A DNA stretch of 64,000 nucleotides. Origin: Novosphingobium taihuense. GTDB lineage: Bacteria > Pseudomonadota > Alphaproteobacteria > Sphingomonadales > Sphingomonadaceae. The stretch is from the NCBI RefSeq assembly GCF_007830315.1, contig NZ_VLKJ01000003.1, positions 372,001 to 436,000 of the forward strand, read 5' to 3'. The notes under the pieces were generated by a model, which worked only from the letters and a program-made list of their open reading frames with translations, had not been told where the DNA came from and did no database searches. Below, in pieces: positions 44,114-53,050 of this stretch. Positions within the stretch are counted from its first letter, which is position 1; every line of letters starts with the position of its first letter. A program made the translations under genes and the position numbers.

Positions 44114-44239
44114 ATGAAGATTCGCAACAGCCTGAAGTCGCTCAAGGACCGCCACCGGGACAACCGCGTGATCCGCCGCCGTGGCCGCGTCTATGTGATC
44201 AACAAGACCCAGAAGCGCTTCAAGGCGCGCCAGGGTTAA
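44114..44239 (+). CDS. rpmJ: 50S ribosomal protein L36 (zinc-free type)
   Basis: 41 residues, beginning [20 protein letters not shown] and continuing [21 protein letters not shown]. This is the L36 form lacking the CxxC..CxxxxH zinc ribbon, the YkgO type. It stabilises 23S rRNA folds near the L7/L12 stalk base. It forms its own transcription unit with a predicted promoter at 44037. Two GC hairpins follow, at 44293-44308 and 44314-44335, which may end its transcript, though without a T-run. The frame is short and easily missed. Confidence 0.93.
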   Translation: MKIRNSLKSLKDRHRDNRVIRRRGRVYVINKTQKRFKARQG

Positions 44240-44370
44240 TTCACCAGTTTCGGTGCAGTCTCGCGACGGCGGGGCTGCATCGGAAACCTGCAGGCTGGAA
44301 AGCCAGCCACGCTGCCCCCGCCGAAACGCGGGGGCGCTGTCGTTTCTGGACCTGACGTGGCGAGGCGGGC

Positions 44371-44979
44371 ATGCCGGTTGAAGCAGTCGTGTGGGACATC
44401 GGCCGCGTGCTGGTGCAGTTCGATCTCGCCGGCATCTATGCCGATGCGATTCCCGATCCTGCCGAACGCGCGCGCTTCGTTTCCGAAGTCGTCACAGAGG
44501 ACTGGCACGCCCAGCATGACGAGGGCGTGTCCTTTGCTGATATGGTCGCAGCCCGAACGGCAGAATTTCCCCAGCATGCCGACCGAATCGCGCTCTATGC
44601 CAGCAACTGGCTCGCCAGCCTGCCGGGGCCGGTGCCGGGCACGCATGAGCTGATCGAGCGGCTGGCGGCGCAGAGAGTGCCACAATACGCGATCACCAAC
44701 TTCGGCATCGATTCGTGGGCCCTGTTTCGCCCGACCTTCCCGATTCTCGATCACATGCGCGACATCGTGATCTCGGCGGTCGAGCGCTTGGTGAAGCCCG
44801 ATCCGGCGATCTTCCATCTCGCCGCGCGCCGCTTTGGCCGTGCGCCGGAGACGATGCTGTTCATCGATGACAACGCGGCGAACATTGCCACCGCAAGGGC
44901 GCTCGGCTGGCACGTCCACCACTTCACTGGCGACCCGGACGTGCTGGCGGCGCGGCTTGAGGCGCTGGAGTTGCTCTAG
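44371..44979 (+). CDS. HAD family hydrolase (YihX-like phosphatase)
   Basis: 202 residues. Motif I is VVWDIGRVLVQFD (nucleophile Asp9; second position Gly as in YihX-type HADs rather than DxD), motif II the Thr/Asn of YAITNFG, motif III Lys in VKPDPAIF and motif IV MLFIDDNAANIATA. The cap domain (ADAIPDPAERARFVSE...) is of the C1 helical kind. Such enzymes dephosphorylate sugar phosphates such as glucose-1-phosphate in E. coli; the substrate here is unknown. No Shine-Dalgarno decides between start codons; ATG 44371 fits the first strand. Confidence 0.88.
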   Translation: MPVEAVVWDIGRVLVQFDLAGIYADAIPDPAERARFVSEVVTEDWHAQHDEGVSFADMVAARTAEFPQHADRIALYASNWLASLPGPVPGTHELIERLAAQRVPQYAITNFGIDSWALFRPTFPILDHMRDIVISAVERLVKPDPAIFHLAARRFGRAPETMLFIDDNAANIATARALGWHVHHFTGDPDVLAARLEALELL

Positions 44980-45004
44980 CCTCTGCTTTGCCCCCCAGAA
45001 ACAA

Positions 45005-45099
45005 CGTCACCCCGGACCTGATCCGGGGTCCCGCTGTTTCCGGCGACGAAGCGCACCAGGACAAGTAAGCGGAACCCCGGGTCTGAGCCCGGGGTGACG
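45005..45099. repeat. Inverted-repeat element with CGTCACCCCGG ends
   Basis: 95 bp between CGTCACCCCGG and CCGGGGTGACG. Inside, GACCTGATCCGGGGTCC and GGAACCCCGGGTCTGAGCCC form further local inverted repeats. It is a typical intergenic element of alphaproteobacteria by its appearance; it fills the gap between the HAD gene and the OmpA gene and contains no gene. Confidence 0.8.
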
Positions 45100-45139
45100 T
45101 CAGAGGGGAAGGGACGCTAGATGTGCGCCCCTATCCGCA

Positions 45140-46015
45140 TCAAAGCCCGTCGATCGCCTTGCTGACCAGCACGTTCACCGCAACGCGGCGGTTCTGGGCC
45201 TTGCCTTCCTCGGTGGAATTGTCAGCTGCCGGGTCGGATTCGGCCATGCCGGTCGGGGTCAGCATGCGGTAGGGTGCCCAGCGGCACTGCTGCTGCAGGA
45301 AGTTGATCACGCTGGCGGCGCGCTTCTCGCTCAGCGTCTGGTTGTATTCCTCGTCACCGACCGAATCGGTGTAGCCAACCACCAGCATCAGCGCGTTCTC
45401 GGTGCCGTTCGCCATCGAGGCGGCCTGGCACAGCTCGGCCTTGGCCTGCGGGGTCAGCGCATACTTGCCGGTGTCGAAGTAGACGTTGGTCGTCGCCTTG
45501 ATGTTGTACTTGTCGATGTCGCCCATGCGACCCTTCAGCGCGGCGGTGGCCGCCGTCTGCTCGGCAAAGCCTTGCGCGGTGCCGTTGCGGATCATCTTGG
45601 CGGTCTTGAAGTCACCGTTGCGGAAGGTGATCTGACTGGCCAGCAACGTTTCGCCCGCCTGCATTGTCTTGACCGTGACCGGCAGGCCATTGAGCAGGTT
45701 CTCGGTCGTCAACTTCTTCGATCCGAACAGGCCCGTGCTGGCTTTGACCGTCGTTGCATCGTTGAAGAACACTACCGTGCTGGTGCCGTCGTCGGCGGTG
45801 ATCTTCATCTTGTCGCCCTTGCGCGCGGTGATGATGCCCTTCACCTCGGGGCCCTTGGTCATGGCCGAGGTATCGGGGACAACCTCGCCTTCGACGATGA
45901 TGTTGGGGTCCTGCATGCCGTTCTGCTGAGGTTGCGCCACAGCAATCGCAGAGACAGACGCGGCAGCAGCGGCCAGCAGGAACATGCCTGCGCGCTTGGG
46001 TTGAGTGGTAGTCAT
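45140..46015 (-). CDS. OmpA-family outer membrane/peptidoglycan-binding protein
   Basis: 291 residues from ATG 46015, 8 bases after AAGGAG. A signal sequence is present (MFLLAAAAASVSAIAVAQP, after 10 polar residues). The N-terminal part (GPEVKGIITARKGDKMKITADDGTSTVVFFNDATTVKAS) looks like an OB-fold/DUF5666-like beta domain, and the C-terminal part is OmpA-like: NVYFDTGKYALTPQAKAELCQ, VVGYTDSVGDEEYNQTLSEKRAASVINFL, and EGKAQNRRVAVNVL with the Arg that binds diaminopimelate. It probably anchors the envelope to peptidoglycan. No beta barrel is evident. Confidence 0.87.
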   Translation of the reverse strand: MTTTQPKRAGMFLLAAAAASVSAIAVAQPQQNGMQDPNIIVEGEVVPDTSAMTKGPEVKGIITARKGDKMKITADDGTSTVVFFNDATTVKASTGLFGSKKLTTENLLNGLPVTVKTMQAGETLLASQITFRNGDFKTAKMIRNGTAQGFAEQTAATAALKGRMGDIDKYNIKATTNVYFDTGKYALTPQAKAELCQAASMANGTENALMLVVGYTDSVGDEEYNQTLSEKRAASVINFLQQQCRWAPYRMLTPTGMAESDPAADNSTEEGKAQNRRVAVNVLVSKAIDGL

Positions 46016-46176
46016 CGAAAAGCTCCTTGCGACCTTCAAAAATGTGTCGGTGTTGCGACGGAACTTTCGCGCTGATGAACGACGGATCCCGGGAACCCGA
46101 TTTCGGGCATTGAAAGCGCTGCTCGTGCGACGAACCGAGTGGGCCGTGCGCGATCAGGGGATGGGTTGAAGGTCAT

Positions 46177-46803
46177 TCAGGATGGAAAAACCGTCACCGC
46201 GTCGCCTTCGCGCCATGGCTGGAACTTGCCCATGACGCTCGCGAACAGGCTGGATTCGAGGTGCGCGGACAGCCAGCGATGAAGGCGTGGCAGGGGCTGG
46301 CCCTCGAACCATGCCGCATCTGTTGCGGCGAACTGGCGCACGAAGGGCATCACCGCAATATCGGCAAGACCACGCTCACTCCCGCAAAGTTGTCCGTGCT
46401 CAGCCAGCCGCAAATCCAGATCAGTGAGAAACGCCATGCCGCTTTCCCGATGCGCCAGCGCATCGCTGCCATGGCGCTCCGGATACTTGTAGCGATCGAG
46501 GTCGTGCTTGAACGGACCATCGTTGCGCGCGATCAGGGCTGCATCGTCCCGTTGCAGCCAGCCTTCGGGATCGCTCTGCGCAAGTGCCCAGTGCATCACG
46601 TGAAGGCTCTGTTCGATCACCGCGCCATCGGGCAGCACCACAACCGGCACCGTCCCCTTGGGCGAGGCGTCGAGCATGGCTTGCGGCTTGGCTGAAAGCT
46701 TGATCTCTCGCAGTTCAACGCGAACGCCACTCACCGCAATCGCCAGCCGCGCCCGCATCGCATAGGGGCAGCGGCGGAAGCTGTAGAGAACCGGCAGCGC
46801 CAC
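46177..46803 (-). CDS. Glutathione S-transferase-like protein
   Basis: 208 residues. Thioredoxin-like N-domain: LPVLYSFRRCPYAMRARLAIAVSGV with a CPYA active-site-like motif (Cys12), then PKGTVPVVVLPDGAVIEQSLHVMHWAL, the cis-Pro and Glu-Ser glutathione-binding segment. The C-terminal helical domain contains SERGLADIAVMPFVRQF. It is in the GST superfamily near the omega/glutaredoxin-like type because of the Cys. It starts 5 bp after pgeF's stop on the same strand, so they are probably one unit. Confidence 0.85.
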   Translation of the reverse strand: MALPVLYSFRRCPYAMRARLAIAVSGVRVELREIKLSAKPQAMLDASPKGTVPVVVLPDGAVIEQSLHVMHWALAQSDPEGWLQRDDAALIARNDGPFKHDLDRYKYPERHGSDALAHRESGMAFLTDLDLRLAEHGQLCGSERGLADIAVMPFVRQFAATDAAWFEGQPLPRLHRWLSAHLESSLFASVMGKFQPWREGDAVTVFPS

Positions 46804-46808
46804 GGATT

Positions 46809-47567
46809 TCAGCCCGGAAGCGCAATCAGCGAGATCTGCCTGCCATAGCCCGGTTCCTTGCGGTGGGTGGCGCGGCGGAAGGAGTAGAACCGCTCCTCCC
46901 GCGCATAAGTGTCCTCGCCCAGCATGCCGACGCGGGTCAGGCCCGCATCGCGCAGGCGTGAGGCAACGTAGCCTTCAAGGTCGAACCAGGCATGGCCTTC
47001 ACGGCCTGCGCGGAAGAAGCGTTCATTTTCCGCAGCCTGCTCAAGGAAGCGCACTTCGAAGCCGGAATCCACTTCATAGCTCTTCTGCGCAATGCACGGG
47101 CCGACCACGGCGGCAATGTTGTCGCGGGTGGCGCCCAGCGCTTCCATCGCCGCAATGGTGGCATCGGTCACGCCGGTGAAGGCGCCTTTCCACCCGGCGT
47201 GCGCCGCGCCGACCACGCCTGCTTCCGCATCGCAGAACAGCACCGGCGCGCAATCCGCCGTCAGCACGCCAAGGACCACACCGGGACGGTCCGTTACCAG
47301 CGCGTCAGCCTTGGGGCGATCCGCGTCGGCCCAGGTCTCGGTTACCGTCACCACGTCGGCGGAATGGATCTGGAAGCAGGTCTGCAAGGTCCCGCCCGGC
47401 AGCACCGCCTCCACCGCTCGGCGGCGGTTTTCGGAGGTCAGCGAAGGATCGTCCTCGCTGTAGCTGACGTTCAGCCCTGCAAGGTCGCCCGTGCTGACCC
47501 CGCCCCTGCGGCCAAGGAAGCCGTGGGCGGCGCCAGCGAGCAGCGGATGGGTAAGCGCCTCGACCAT
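46809..47567 (-). CDS. pgeF: Peptidoglycan-editing / purine nucleoside phosphorylase-like laccase-domain protein
   Basis: 252 residues of the YfiH/PgeF (DUF152) family. Zinc-binding and catalytic residues are in QIHSADVVTV, TADCAPVLFCD and GAAHAGWKGAFTGVTD. Members are reported as polyphenol oxidases, as purine nucleoside enzymes, or as removing wrong amino acids from muropeptides. It ends 5 bp before the GST gene and its start overlaps the end of pepN by 1 bp, so pepN-pgeF-GST look like one operon. Confidence 0.92.
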   Translation of the reverse strand: MVEALTHPLLAGAAHGFLGRRGGVSTGDLAGLNVSYSEDDPSLTSENRRRAVEAVLPGGTLQTCFQIHSADVVTVTETWADADRPKADALVTDRPGVVLGVLTADCAPVLFCDAEAGVVGAAHAGWKGAFTGVTDATIAAMEALGATRDNIAAVVGPCIAQKSYEVDSGFEVRFLEQAAENERFFRAGREGHAWFDLEGYVASRLRDAGLTRVGMLGEDTYAREERFYSFRRATHRKEPGYGRQISLIALPG

Positions 47568-50218
47568 TACGCCTCTAGGCTCTTGCTCACCTGCTCGCGC
47601 ACATCGCGTGACAGCGTCGGCTCTGCGGCGATGCGCTCAAGTTCGGCGCGCATCAGCGCGGCGCGGGCCTCGTCCACCTTCTTCCAGCGGCCAAGGTAGG
47701 GCACGAAGCGCGCCGCCACATTGCCGTTGATCGGATCGAGCTTCAGGATCAGGTCCGCAATCAGCCCGTAGCCTTCACCACCGGCCTTATGGAACGCCTG
47801 CGCATTGGCGGCAAAGGCCATCCACAGCGCGCGGACGCGGTTGGGGTTGGTCATGGTGAAATCGGGATGCTCGGCCAGGGCCTTCACATGCTCGGTCGCC
47901 TTGGGGTTGAGCGAACCTGCCTGCAGTGAGAACCACTTGTCGATCACCAGCATGTTGCCGGCAAAACGCGCGTGGAAATCGGCCAGCGCCGCCTCGCGCT
48001 CCGGACAATCGAGGCTGCACAGCACCATCAGCGCGCCCTGGCGGTCGGTCATGTTGGTGGCGGCATCGTACTGCGCCTTGGCCCGGCGCGCGGCCTCTGC
48101 GGGATCGGCAGCGCCAAGATAGACGAGCGCTTGCGTCTTGCACTTTCGTGCCCCCCGCGCCTCGGCCTCAAGGCTGTAGGGCACGGCAGAAACGCGGTCA
48201 TGCAGGGCGAGCCACTTGTCCTTCAGCGTTTCGCCCAGCCAGCGCTTCAACCCTTCGCGCTCTGCAAATATGCGCGTCGGGTCGGCGCGGGTCAGTTGTT
48301 CGGCAAGGTAGGCTTCGCCCGGCAGGATCAGCAATTCGCCGCGCATCAGGTCATCAAGCGCGGCGTCGTCGAGAATTGCGCCCATCGCCGCGCCGATGGC
48401 GGCCTGCGATTCCTCGCGCTTTTCCAGCGTCCCCGCCACCGCGCCAACCAGATGCCGCACGATCAGCTGCTGCATTGCTTCGTAGCGGGCAAAGGGATCG
48501 TCGTCGTGACGGGCGAGGAAAACGAGGTCTTCCGTTGTCACCGGGGCGACGATCTCGACCGGCGCGGAGAAGCCGCGGTTGATGGAAAGGACGGGCAGCG
48601 ACGTGAACCCTTCGAAGGTGAACGACTGCTCGGCCTCGGTCAGGACGATCAGTTCCTCGCCGTGGTGCTCGCCCGTCTCACGGTCGAACAGAGCAATGCG
48701 CAGCGGGATCAGGAATGGCTTCTTCTCCGGTTGTCCCGGTGTGGGGGCAGTTGCCTGCTTGAGCGTGAGAGTTACCCCTCTGCCTCCGAGAGTTGCCCCT
48801 TCGCCCTCGAGAGTTGGATTTGCGCTTTCGAGAGTCATGCCAACGCTCACGCGCGGAGTTCCGGCCTGTTCGTACCAGTTGCGGAACTGCTTGAGGTCCA
48901 GCCCCGCGCCATCTTCGATAGCCTTTACAAAGTCTTCGCAGGTCGCCGCCTCGCCATCGTGGCGGTCGAAGTAGAGCGTGGTGCCTTCAAGGAACCGCTC
49001 CATGCCCGCCAGCACGGTCATCATGCGGATCACCTCGGCGCCCTTGTTGTAGACGGTCGCGGTGTAGAAGTTGCTGATTTCCTGATAGGAATCGGGGCGG
49101 ATCGGATGCGCCAGCGGCCCTGAATCCTCAGGAAACTGCACGGCCCGCAGGATCCGTACATCCTCGATCCGCTTGACCGGCGCAGAGCCGCGGTGGGCGC
49201 TAAACTGTTGATCTCTAAGGACTGTGAAGCCTTCCTTGAGGGAAAGCTGGAACCAGTCGCGGCAGGTTACGCGGTTGCCCGACCAGTTGTGGAAGTACTC
49301 ATGCGCCACCACGCCCTCGATCGCGTCATAATCGCCATCGGTCGCGGTTTCGGGATCGGCCAGAATATAGCGCGTATTGAAGACGTTAAGGCCCTTGTTC
49401 TCCATCGCACCGGCGTTGAAGTCGCTGACCGCGACGATGTTGAAATCATCGAGGTCGTATTCGCGGCCATAGACGTCCTCGTCCCACTTCATCGAGGCGA
49501 TGAGCGAGCGCATGGCATGGTCGGTGCGCTCCTCGTCGCCGGGGCGGACGTAGATCGCCAGGTTCACCTTGCGGCCCGATTTTGTCGTGAAACTATCGCG
49601 GTTTGCGACAAGTTCACCGGCTACCAAGGCGAAGAGATAGGAAGGCTTGGGCCAGGGATCGTGCCATTCGGCCCAGTGGGTTCCGTCGCCATTCTCGCCC
49701 GAAGCAGTGGGGTTGCCGTTGGACAGGAGGACGGGAAACTGCGCCTTGTCCCCGCTCATCCGCACCGAATAGACCGAGAGCACGTCGGGCCGGTCGGGGA
49801 AGAAGGTGATGCGGCGGAAGCCCTCGGCCTCGCACTGGGTGCAGAGCAGCCCGTTCGAGGCGTAAAGCCCGGAAAGCTGGGTGTTCGCCGAAGGATCGAT
49901 AAGCGTTTCGATGCCGACGTCATGGGCATCGCCAGGCAGTTCGATCACGAGATCGGCGCCGTCCATGTGCCAGTCATTGTGGGCGTGACCATCGACGGTG
50001 ACGGCCTTGGCTTCAATCGCATCGCCGTTGAGGCGCAGCAATGAAGTGCCTGATCCGGCAGCATTCTTCGCAACCTTCAGCGTCGCCTGCACGCGCGTGG
50101 CATCGAGCGAGAGCGCGAAGTCGAGAGCGATCTCGGGAACGAGCCATTCGGGCGGGCGATAGTCCGCGCGGTGGATCACGGTGGGGGCGATGGCGGGCTG
50201 GCCGGAGAGATCGTTCAT
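47567..50218 (-). CDS. pepN: Aminopeptidase N (M1 zinc peptidase)
   Basis: 883 residues from ATG 50218. The exopeptidase motif is FNAGAMENKGLNVF; zinc is bound by VAHEYFHNWSGN (HExxH) and the Glu of LSLKEGFTV eighteen residues on. It removes N-terminal residues from peptides in the cytosol. Within the domain after the catalytic part there is a stretch with a 21-bp tandem repeat (48767-48835): the heptads TLESANP, TLEGEGA, TLGGRGV and TLT, not expected in this family. The rest looks normal, so the repeat is probably a tolerated surface insertion. Confidence 0.95.
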   Translation of the reverse strand: MNDLSGQPAIAPTVIHRADYRPPEWLVPEIALDFALSLDATRVQATLKVAKNAAGSGTSLLRLNGDAIEAKAVTVDGHAHNDWHMDGADLVIELPGDAHDVGIETLIDPSANTQLSGLYASNGLLCTQCEAEGFRRITFFPDRPDVLSVYSVRMSGDKAQFPVLLSNGNPTASGENGDGTHWAEWHDPWPKPSYLFALVAGELVANRDSFTTKSGRKVNLAIYVRPGDEERTDHAMRSLIASMKWDEDVYGREYDLDDFNIVAVSDFNAGAMENKGLNVFNTRYILADPETATDGDYDAIEGVVAHEYFHNWSGNRVTCRDWFQLSLKEGFTVLRDQQFSAHRGSAPVKRIEDVRILRAVQFPEDSGPLAHPIRPDSYQEISNFYTATVYNKGAEVIRMMTVLAGMERFLEGTTLYFDRHDGEAATCEDFVKAIEDGAGLDLKQFRNWYEQAGTPRVSVGMTLESANPTLEGEGATLGGRGVTLTLKQATAPTPGQPEKKPFLIPLRIALFDRETGEHHGEELIVLTEAEQSFTFEGFTSLPVLSINRGFSAPVEIVAPVTTEDLVFLARHDDDPFARYEAMQQLIVRHLVGAVAGTLEKREESQAAIGAAMGAILDDAALDDLMRGELLILPGEAYLAEQLTRADPTRIFAEREGLKRWLGETLKDKWLALHDRVSAVPYSLEAEARGARKCKTQALVYLGAADPAEAARRAKAQYDAATNMTDRQGALMVLCSLDCPEREAALADFHARFAGNMLVIDKWFSLQAGSLNPKATEHVKALAEHPDFTMTNPNRVRALWMAFAANAQAFHKAGGEGYGLIADLILKLDPINGNVAARFVPYLGRWKKVDEARAALMRAELERIAAEPTLSRDVREQVSKSLEA
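48767..48835 (-). repeat. 21-bp in-frame tandem repeat inside pepN
   Basis: GAGAGT recurs exactly every 21 bp at 48767, 48788, 48809 and 48830, encoding the heptad TL(E/G)xxxx three times and a fourth start. Confidence 0.8.
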
Positions 50219-50274
50219 GGGCGCCAACTTAGGAACGCGTGCGCGGCGGGGCAATCGCGGTTATCAGGCTTTTG

Positions 50275-51123
50275 ATGGGAAACTTGCTGATCTTTGGAAT
50301 GGGCTACACCTCGCAGGTCATTGCGAGGCGGTTGCGGGCGCAGGGCTGGACCGTGCGCGGCACGGGAAGCGCGGGCGATATTGCCTTTGCCGACCGTGCT
50401 GCGGTGGAGGCGGCGCTGGCGCAGGCGAGCCACGTCCTGTCCTCGGTCCCGCCCATACGCGAAGGCGGCGACCCGGTGTTGCAGGCCTATGGCGAGGCGA
50501 TTGCCGCTGCGTCGCTTCAAGCCATCGGGTATCTTTCCTCTACCGGCGTATATGGCGATGCGGGCGGGGCGTGGGTGGATGAGGGCTCGGTCGTCGGCAC
50601 CGGGCGTCGCTCGGCGCGGACGCAGGCTGACCTCGATTGGCAGGCGCTATCGCCGAAGGTGCGGGTGTTCCGCCTGCCCGGGATCTACGGGCCGGGGCGC
50701 AGCGCGCTGGAGCGGGTGGCCGAGGGCAAGGCGCACCGAATCGATATTCCGGGGCAGGTCTTCAGCCGCGTGCATGTGGAGGACATTGCCAGCGGGGTGA
50801 TCGCCGGGTTCGCCGGTCCTGCGGGCATCTACAACCTCGCCGACGACCTGCCGTGCAGCCAGAACGCGGTGATAGAGGAGGCGGCACGGATGCTCGGCGT
50901 TTCGCCGCCGCCGATGCAGTCGCTTCAAGAAGCCAACCTTTCGCCCATGGCGCTGGCGTTCTATGCCGAGAACCGGCGCGTGGCGAATGGCAAGGCCAAG
51001 CGGTTGCTGGGCTGGAAGCCCGCCTATCCCACCTATCGCGAGGGGTTGCGCGCTCTTAGTGCCAGCACCAGACCGACCATTGCCAGCGCCGATCCGGCCA
51101 GCGCGAGCACCGACCAGCGATAG
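50275..51123 (+). CDS. NAD(P)-dependent epimerase-like protein (atypical SDR)
   Basis: 282 residues from ATG 50275 (MGNLLIFGMGYTSQVIARRL). The nucleotide motif is GMGYTSQ and the family segment YLSSTGVYGDAGGAWVDEGS with RVFRLPGIYGPGRS and VHVEDIASGVIAGF; the Tyr-Lys pair of classical SDRs is not evident, as is usual in the YeeZ-like group. Function not known. The last 91 bp overlap the 3' end of the convergent EamA transporter gene. Confidence 0.83.
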   Translation: MGNLLIFGMGYTSQVIARRLRAQGWTVRGTGSAGDIAFADRAAVEAALAQASHVLSSVPPIREGGDPVLQAYGEAIAAASLQAIGYLSSTGVYGDAGGAWVDEGSVVGTGRRSARTQADLDWQALSPKVRVFRLPGIYGPGRSALERVAEGKAHRIDIPGQVFSRVHVEDIASGVIAGFAGPAGIYNLADDLPCSQNAVIEEAARMLGVSPPPMQSLQEANLSPMALAFYAENRRVANGKAKRLLGWKPAYPTYREGLRALSASTRPTIASADPASASTDQR

Positions 51124-51956
51124 CCCTCGAACACGGTCGAAAGCAGCATTGCGACGACCGGCACCAGCACGCCGTTGTAGGCCCCGCGGCCCGCTCCCAA
51201 CCGCTGGAGCAGGCGGAAATAGAGCGGGAAGGTCACCACCGAGCCGATCAGGCCGAGATAGAGCACGCCGAACACATAGCCGGGGCGTGGATCGAACTGC
51301 GGCGGGCCTTCGACGACCCATGCGAACGCGCCATCCAGCACGGCACCGATCAGCATGCCCCACGCCAGCATCGGGATCATCGGAACGCCGCGCGCCACGG
51401 GACTGGCCTGAAGCACGTTGGCCGAAGAGGCACTGAGCAAGGCGGCTGCGGTCAGGGCGATGCCGGTGAGAACCTGGCCTTCAGGCGGCGCCATGCGGTA
51501 CTCGTGCAGCAGCAGCAAGGCGATCCCGGCGCCGGCAACGGCGGAACCTGCAAGAAAGCCACGCGTGACCGGTTGCTTCAGCACCAGCCACGCGAGCAAC
51601 GCGTTAGGAACCACGAGCAGCGCGAAGAATACCGCGACGATGCCCGAGGTCAGGTGATGTTCGGCGCGGTAGACGAACTGGAAGTTCATTACGAACTGCA
51701 GCAGGCCGAGCAGCGCGGCGACCTTCAGCGCGGTTGCCGAGACACGCAAGGACTCGCGCCGGATCAGCGCCAGCGCGGCCATGCCGATGGCCGCTGCGAC
51801 AAAGCGCCATGTCACCGACCAGCTTGGCGGGACGCTGCCGATCTGATCCTTGATCACGAGCCATGTCGAACCCCAGATCAGCGCGACAATGAAGAATGGG
51901 CCCGCGACGTTCCACTGCCAGAAGCGTGCCTGACCGGGCTGCTCAGGCAGGGTCAT
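51033..51956 (-). CDS. EamA/DMT family transporter
   Basis: 307 residues with about ten hydrophobic helices in two repeats. The opening FFIVALIWGSTWLVIKDQIGSVPPSWSVTWRFVAAA is the typical EamA first domain; the second begins about GIALTAAALLSASSANVLQ and ends with GALLVPVVAMLLSTVFEGYRW. Members export or import metabolites of many kinds; the substrate is unknown. The ATG overlaps the stop of the threonine aldolase-like gene, so the two are coupled, which may hint at amino-acid transport (inference). Confidence 0.88.
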   Translation of the reverse strand: MTLPEQPGQARFWQWNVAGPFFIVALIWGSTWLVIKDQIGSVPPSWSVTWRFVAAAIGMAALALIRRESLRVSATALKVAALLGLLQFVMNFQFVYRAEHHLTSGIVAVFFALLVVPNALLAWLVLKQPVTRGFLAGSAVAGAGIALLLLHEYRMAPPEGQVLTGIALTAAALLSASSANVLQASPVARGVPMIPMLAWGMLIGAVLDGAFAWVVEGPPQFDPRPGYVFGVLYLGLIGSVVTFPLYFRLLQRLGAGRGAYNGVLVPVVAMLLSTVFEGYRWSVLALAGSALAMVGLVLALRARNPSR

Positions 51957-52969
51957 AGCGTGGCAATTGCCCGGGCGAGCGCGCCAACGTCGGCAGGATC
52001 GCTGTTCCACGCGGTGACGAGGCGTGCGGCACCTGTCGCGCCTTCAGGTGCGGTCCAGTCGTAGAAGTCGAAGCCCTGTGCGCGCAAGGTTGCCTGCTCG
52101 GCGGGCGAGAGCACGACAAAGATCTCGTTCGCCTCGACCGGGTGGAACAGGCGTTCGCCGCAGGCCTGCGCAATTTCCTGCGCGGCGGCGTTGGCGGCCC
52201 GGGCGTTTTCGAGCCACAGATCGTCCTCGATCATCGCGAGGACCTGCGCGGCAAGGTACCGGCCCTTGGACTGGAGGTGCCCGGCGCGCTTGCGGCGGTA
52301 GCGGACCACGTCGGCCAGTTCCATGTCGAAGAACACCAGCGCTTCGGCGTTCATGCCACCGTTCTTGACGCAGCCGAAAGTCAGCACGTCGACGCCCGCC
52401 TGCGCCGTCACTTCCGCCGGATGGCAGCCGAGGTGCGCCACAGCATTGGAAAAACGCGCGCCGTCCATATGCAAGCCAAGGCCGCGTCCTTGCGCGAGCG
52501 AGCCGATCCGCGCGACCTCTTCCGGCGTATAGACCCGGCCGTATTCAGTCGCCTGCGTGATCGAGATCGCGTGCGGCTGGACCTGGTGGACGTCGTTGCG
52601 GATCGGGTCGATCACGCGGGCAATGCTCTCGGGCGTCAGCTTTGCGCCTTCGCCGTCTGCCAGCATCAGCTTTGCACCGTGCATGTAGAAGCCGGGGGCG
52701 CCGCCTTCATCCATCTCGATATGTGCCTCGCGGTGGCAGACCACGCCGCCGTGGGGCGGGACCATGGCGGCAAGCGCAAGGCAGTTCGCCGCAGTGCCGG
52801 TGGCGACCCAGAGCGCGGTGCATTCGGTGCCGAACAGGTCCGAAAAGGCCTCGTCCATGCGCTGTGAAAGCGCATCGCCGTCGTACCCCGAATCGGGCGC
52901 ATCGGCGGCGTGCATCGCGGCCCACAGGCGGGGGTGGACGGCGGCGGCATTGTCGGAGAAGAACTTCAT
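51953..52969 (-). CDS. Threonine aldolase-like PLP enzyme
   Basis: 338 residues from ATG 52969. A fold-type I PLP enzyme: FSDNAAAVHPRLWAAM at the start, ALWVATGTAANCLALAAM, HIEMDEGGAPG, QATEYGRVYTPEEV, LHMDGARFSNAVAHLG with the cofactor Asp, and TFGCVKNGGMNAEALVFF containing the Schiff-base Lys. These are the marks of low-specificity L-threonine aldolase (glycine and acetaldehyde from threonine), though related beta-eliminating lyases look similar. Coupled to the EamA transporter. Confidence 0.87.
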   Translation of the reverse strand: MKFFSDNAAAVHPRLWAAMHAADAPDSGYDGDALSQRMDEAFSDLFGTECTALWVATGTAANCLALAAMVPPHGGVVCHREAHIEMDEGGAPGFYMHGAKLMLADGEGAKLTPESIARVIDPIRNDVHQVQPHAISITQATEYGRVYTPEEVARIGSLAQGRGLGLHMDGARFSNAVAHLGCHPAEVTAQAGVDVLTFGCVKNGGMNAEALVFFDMELADVVRYRRKRAGHLQSKGRYLAAQVLAMIEDDLWLENARAANAAAQEIAQACGERLFHPVEANEIFVVLSPAEQATLRAQGFDFYDWTAPEGATGAARLVTAWNSDPADVGALARAIATL

Positions 52970-53050
52970 GGGAAACCGCAATGTGACCCCGCGCGTTTCG
53001 GGTCAAGCGACCCCGAAGTGCCGGGGCGCAAAGGGCAAGGAATTTACCGC

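Noticed and set aside
46016-46176. EcfG-type stress promoter (GGAAC..CGTT) upstream of the OmpA gene
   Set aside because: GGAAC occurs on the plus strand but no CGTT at 16-17 bp, and the orientation is wrong for the OmpA gene.
48767-48835. Short CRISPR or regulatory repeat
   Set aside because: The period of 21 bp keeps the pepN frame and only a hexamer is strictly conserved, so it is a coding tandem repeat.
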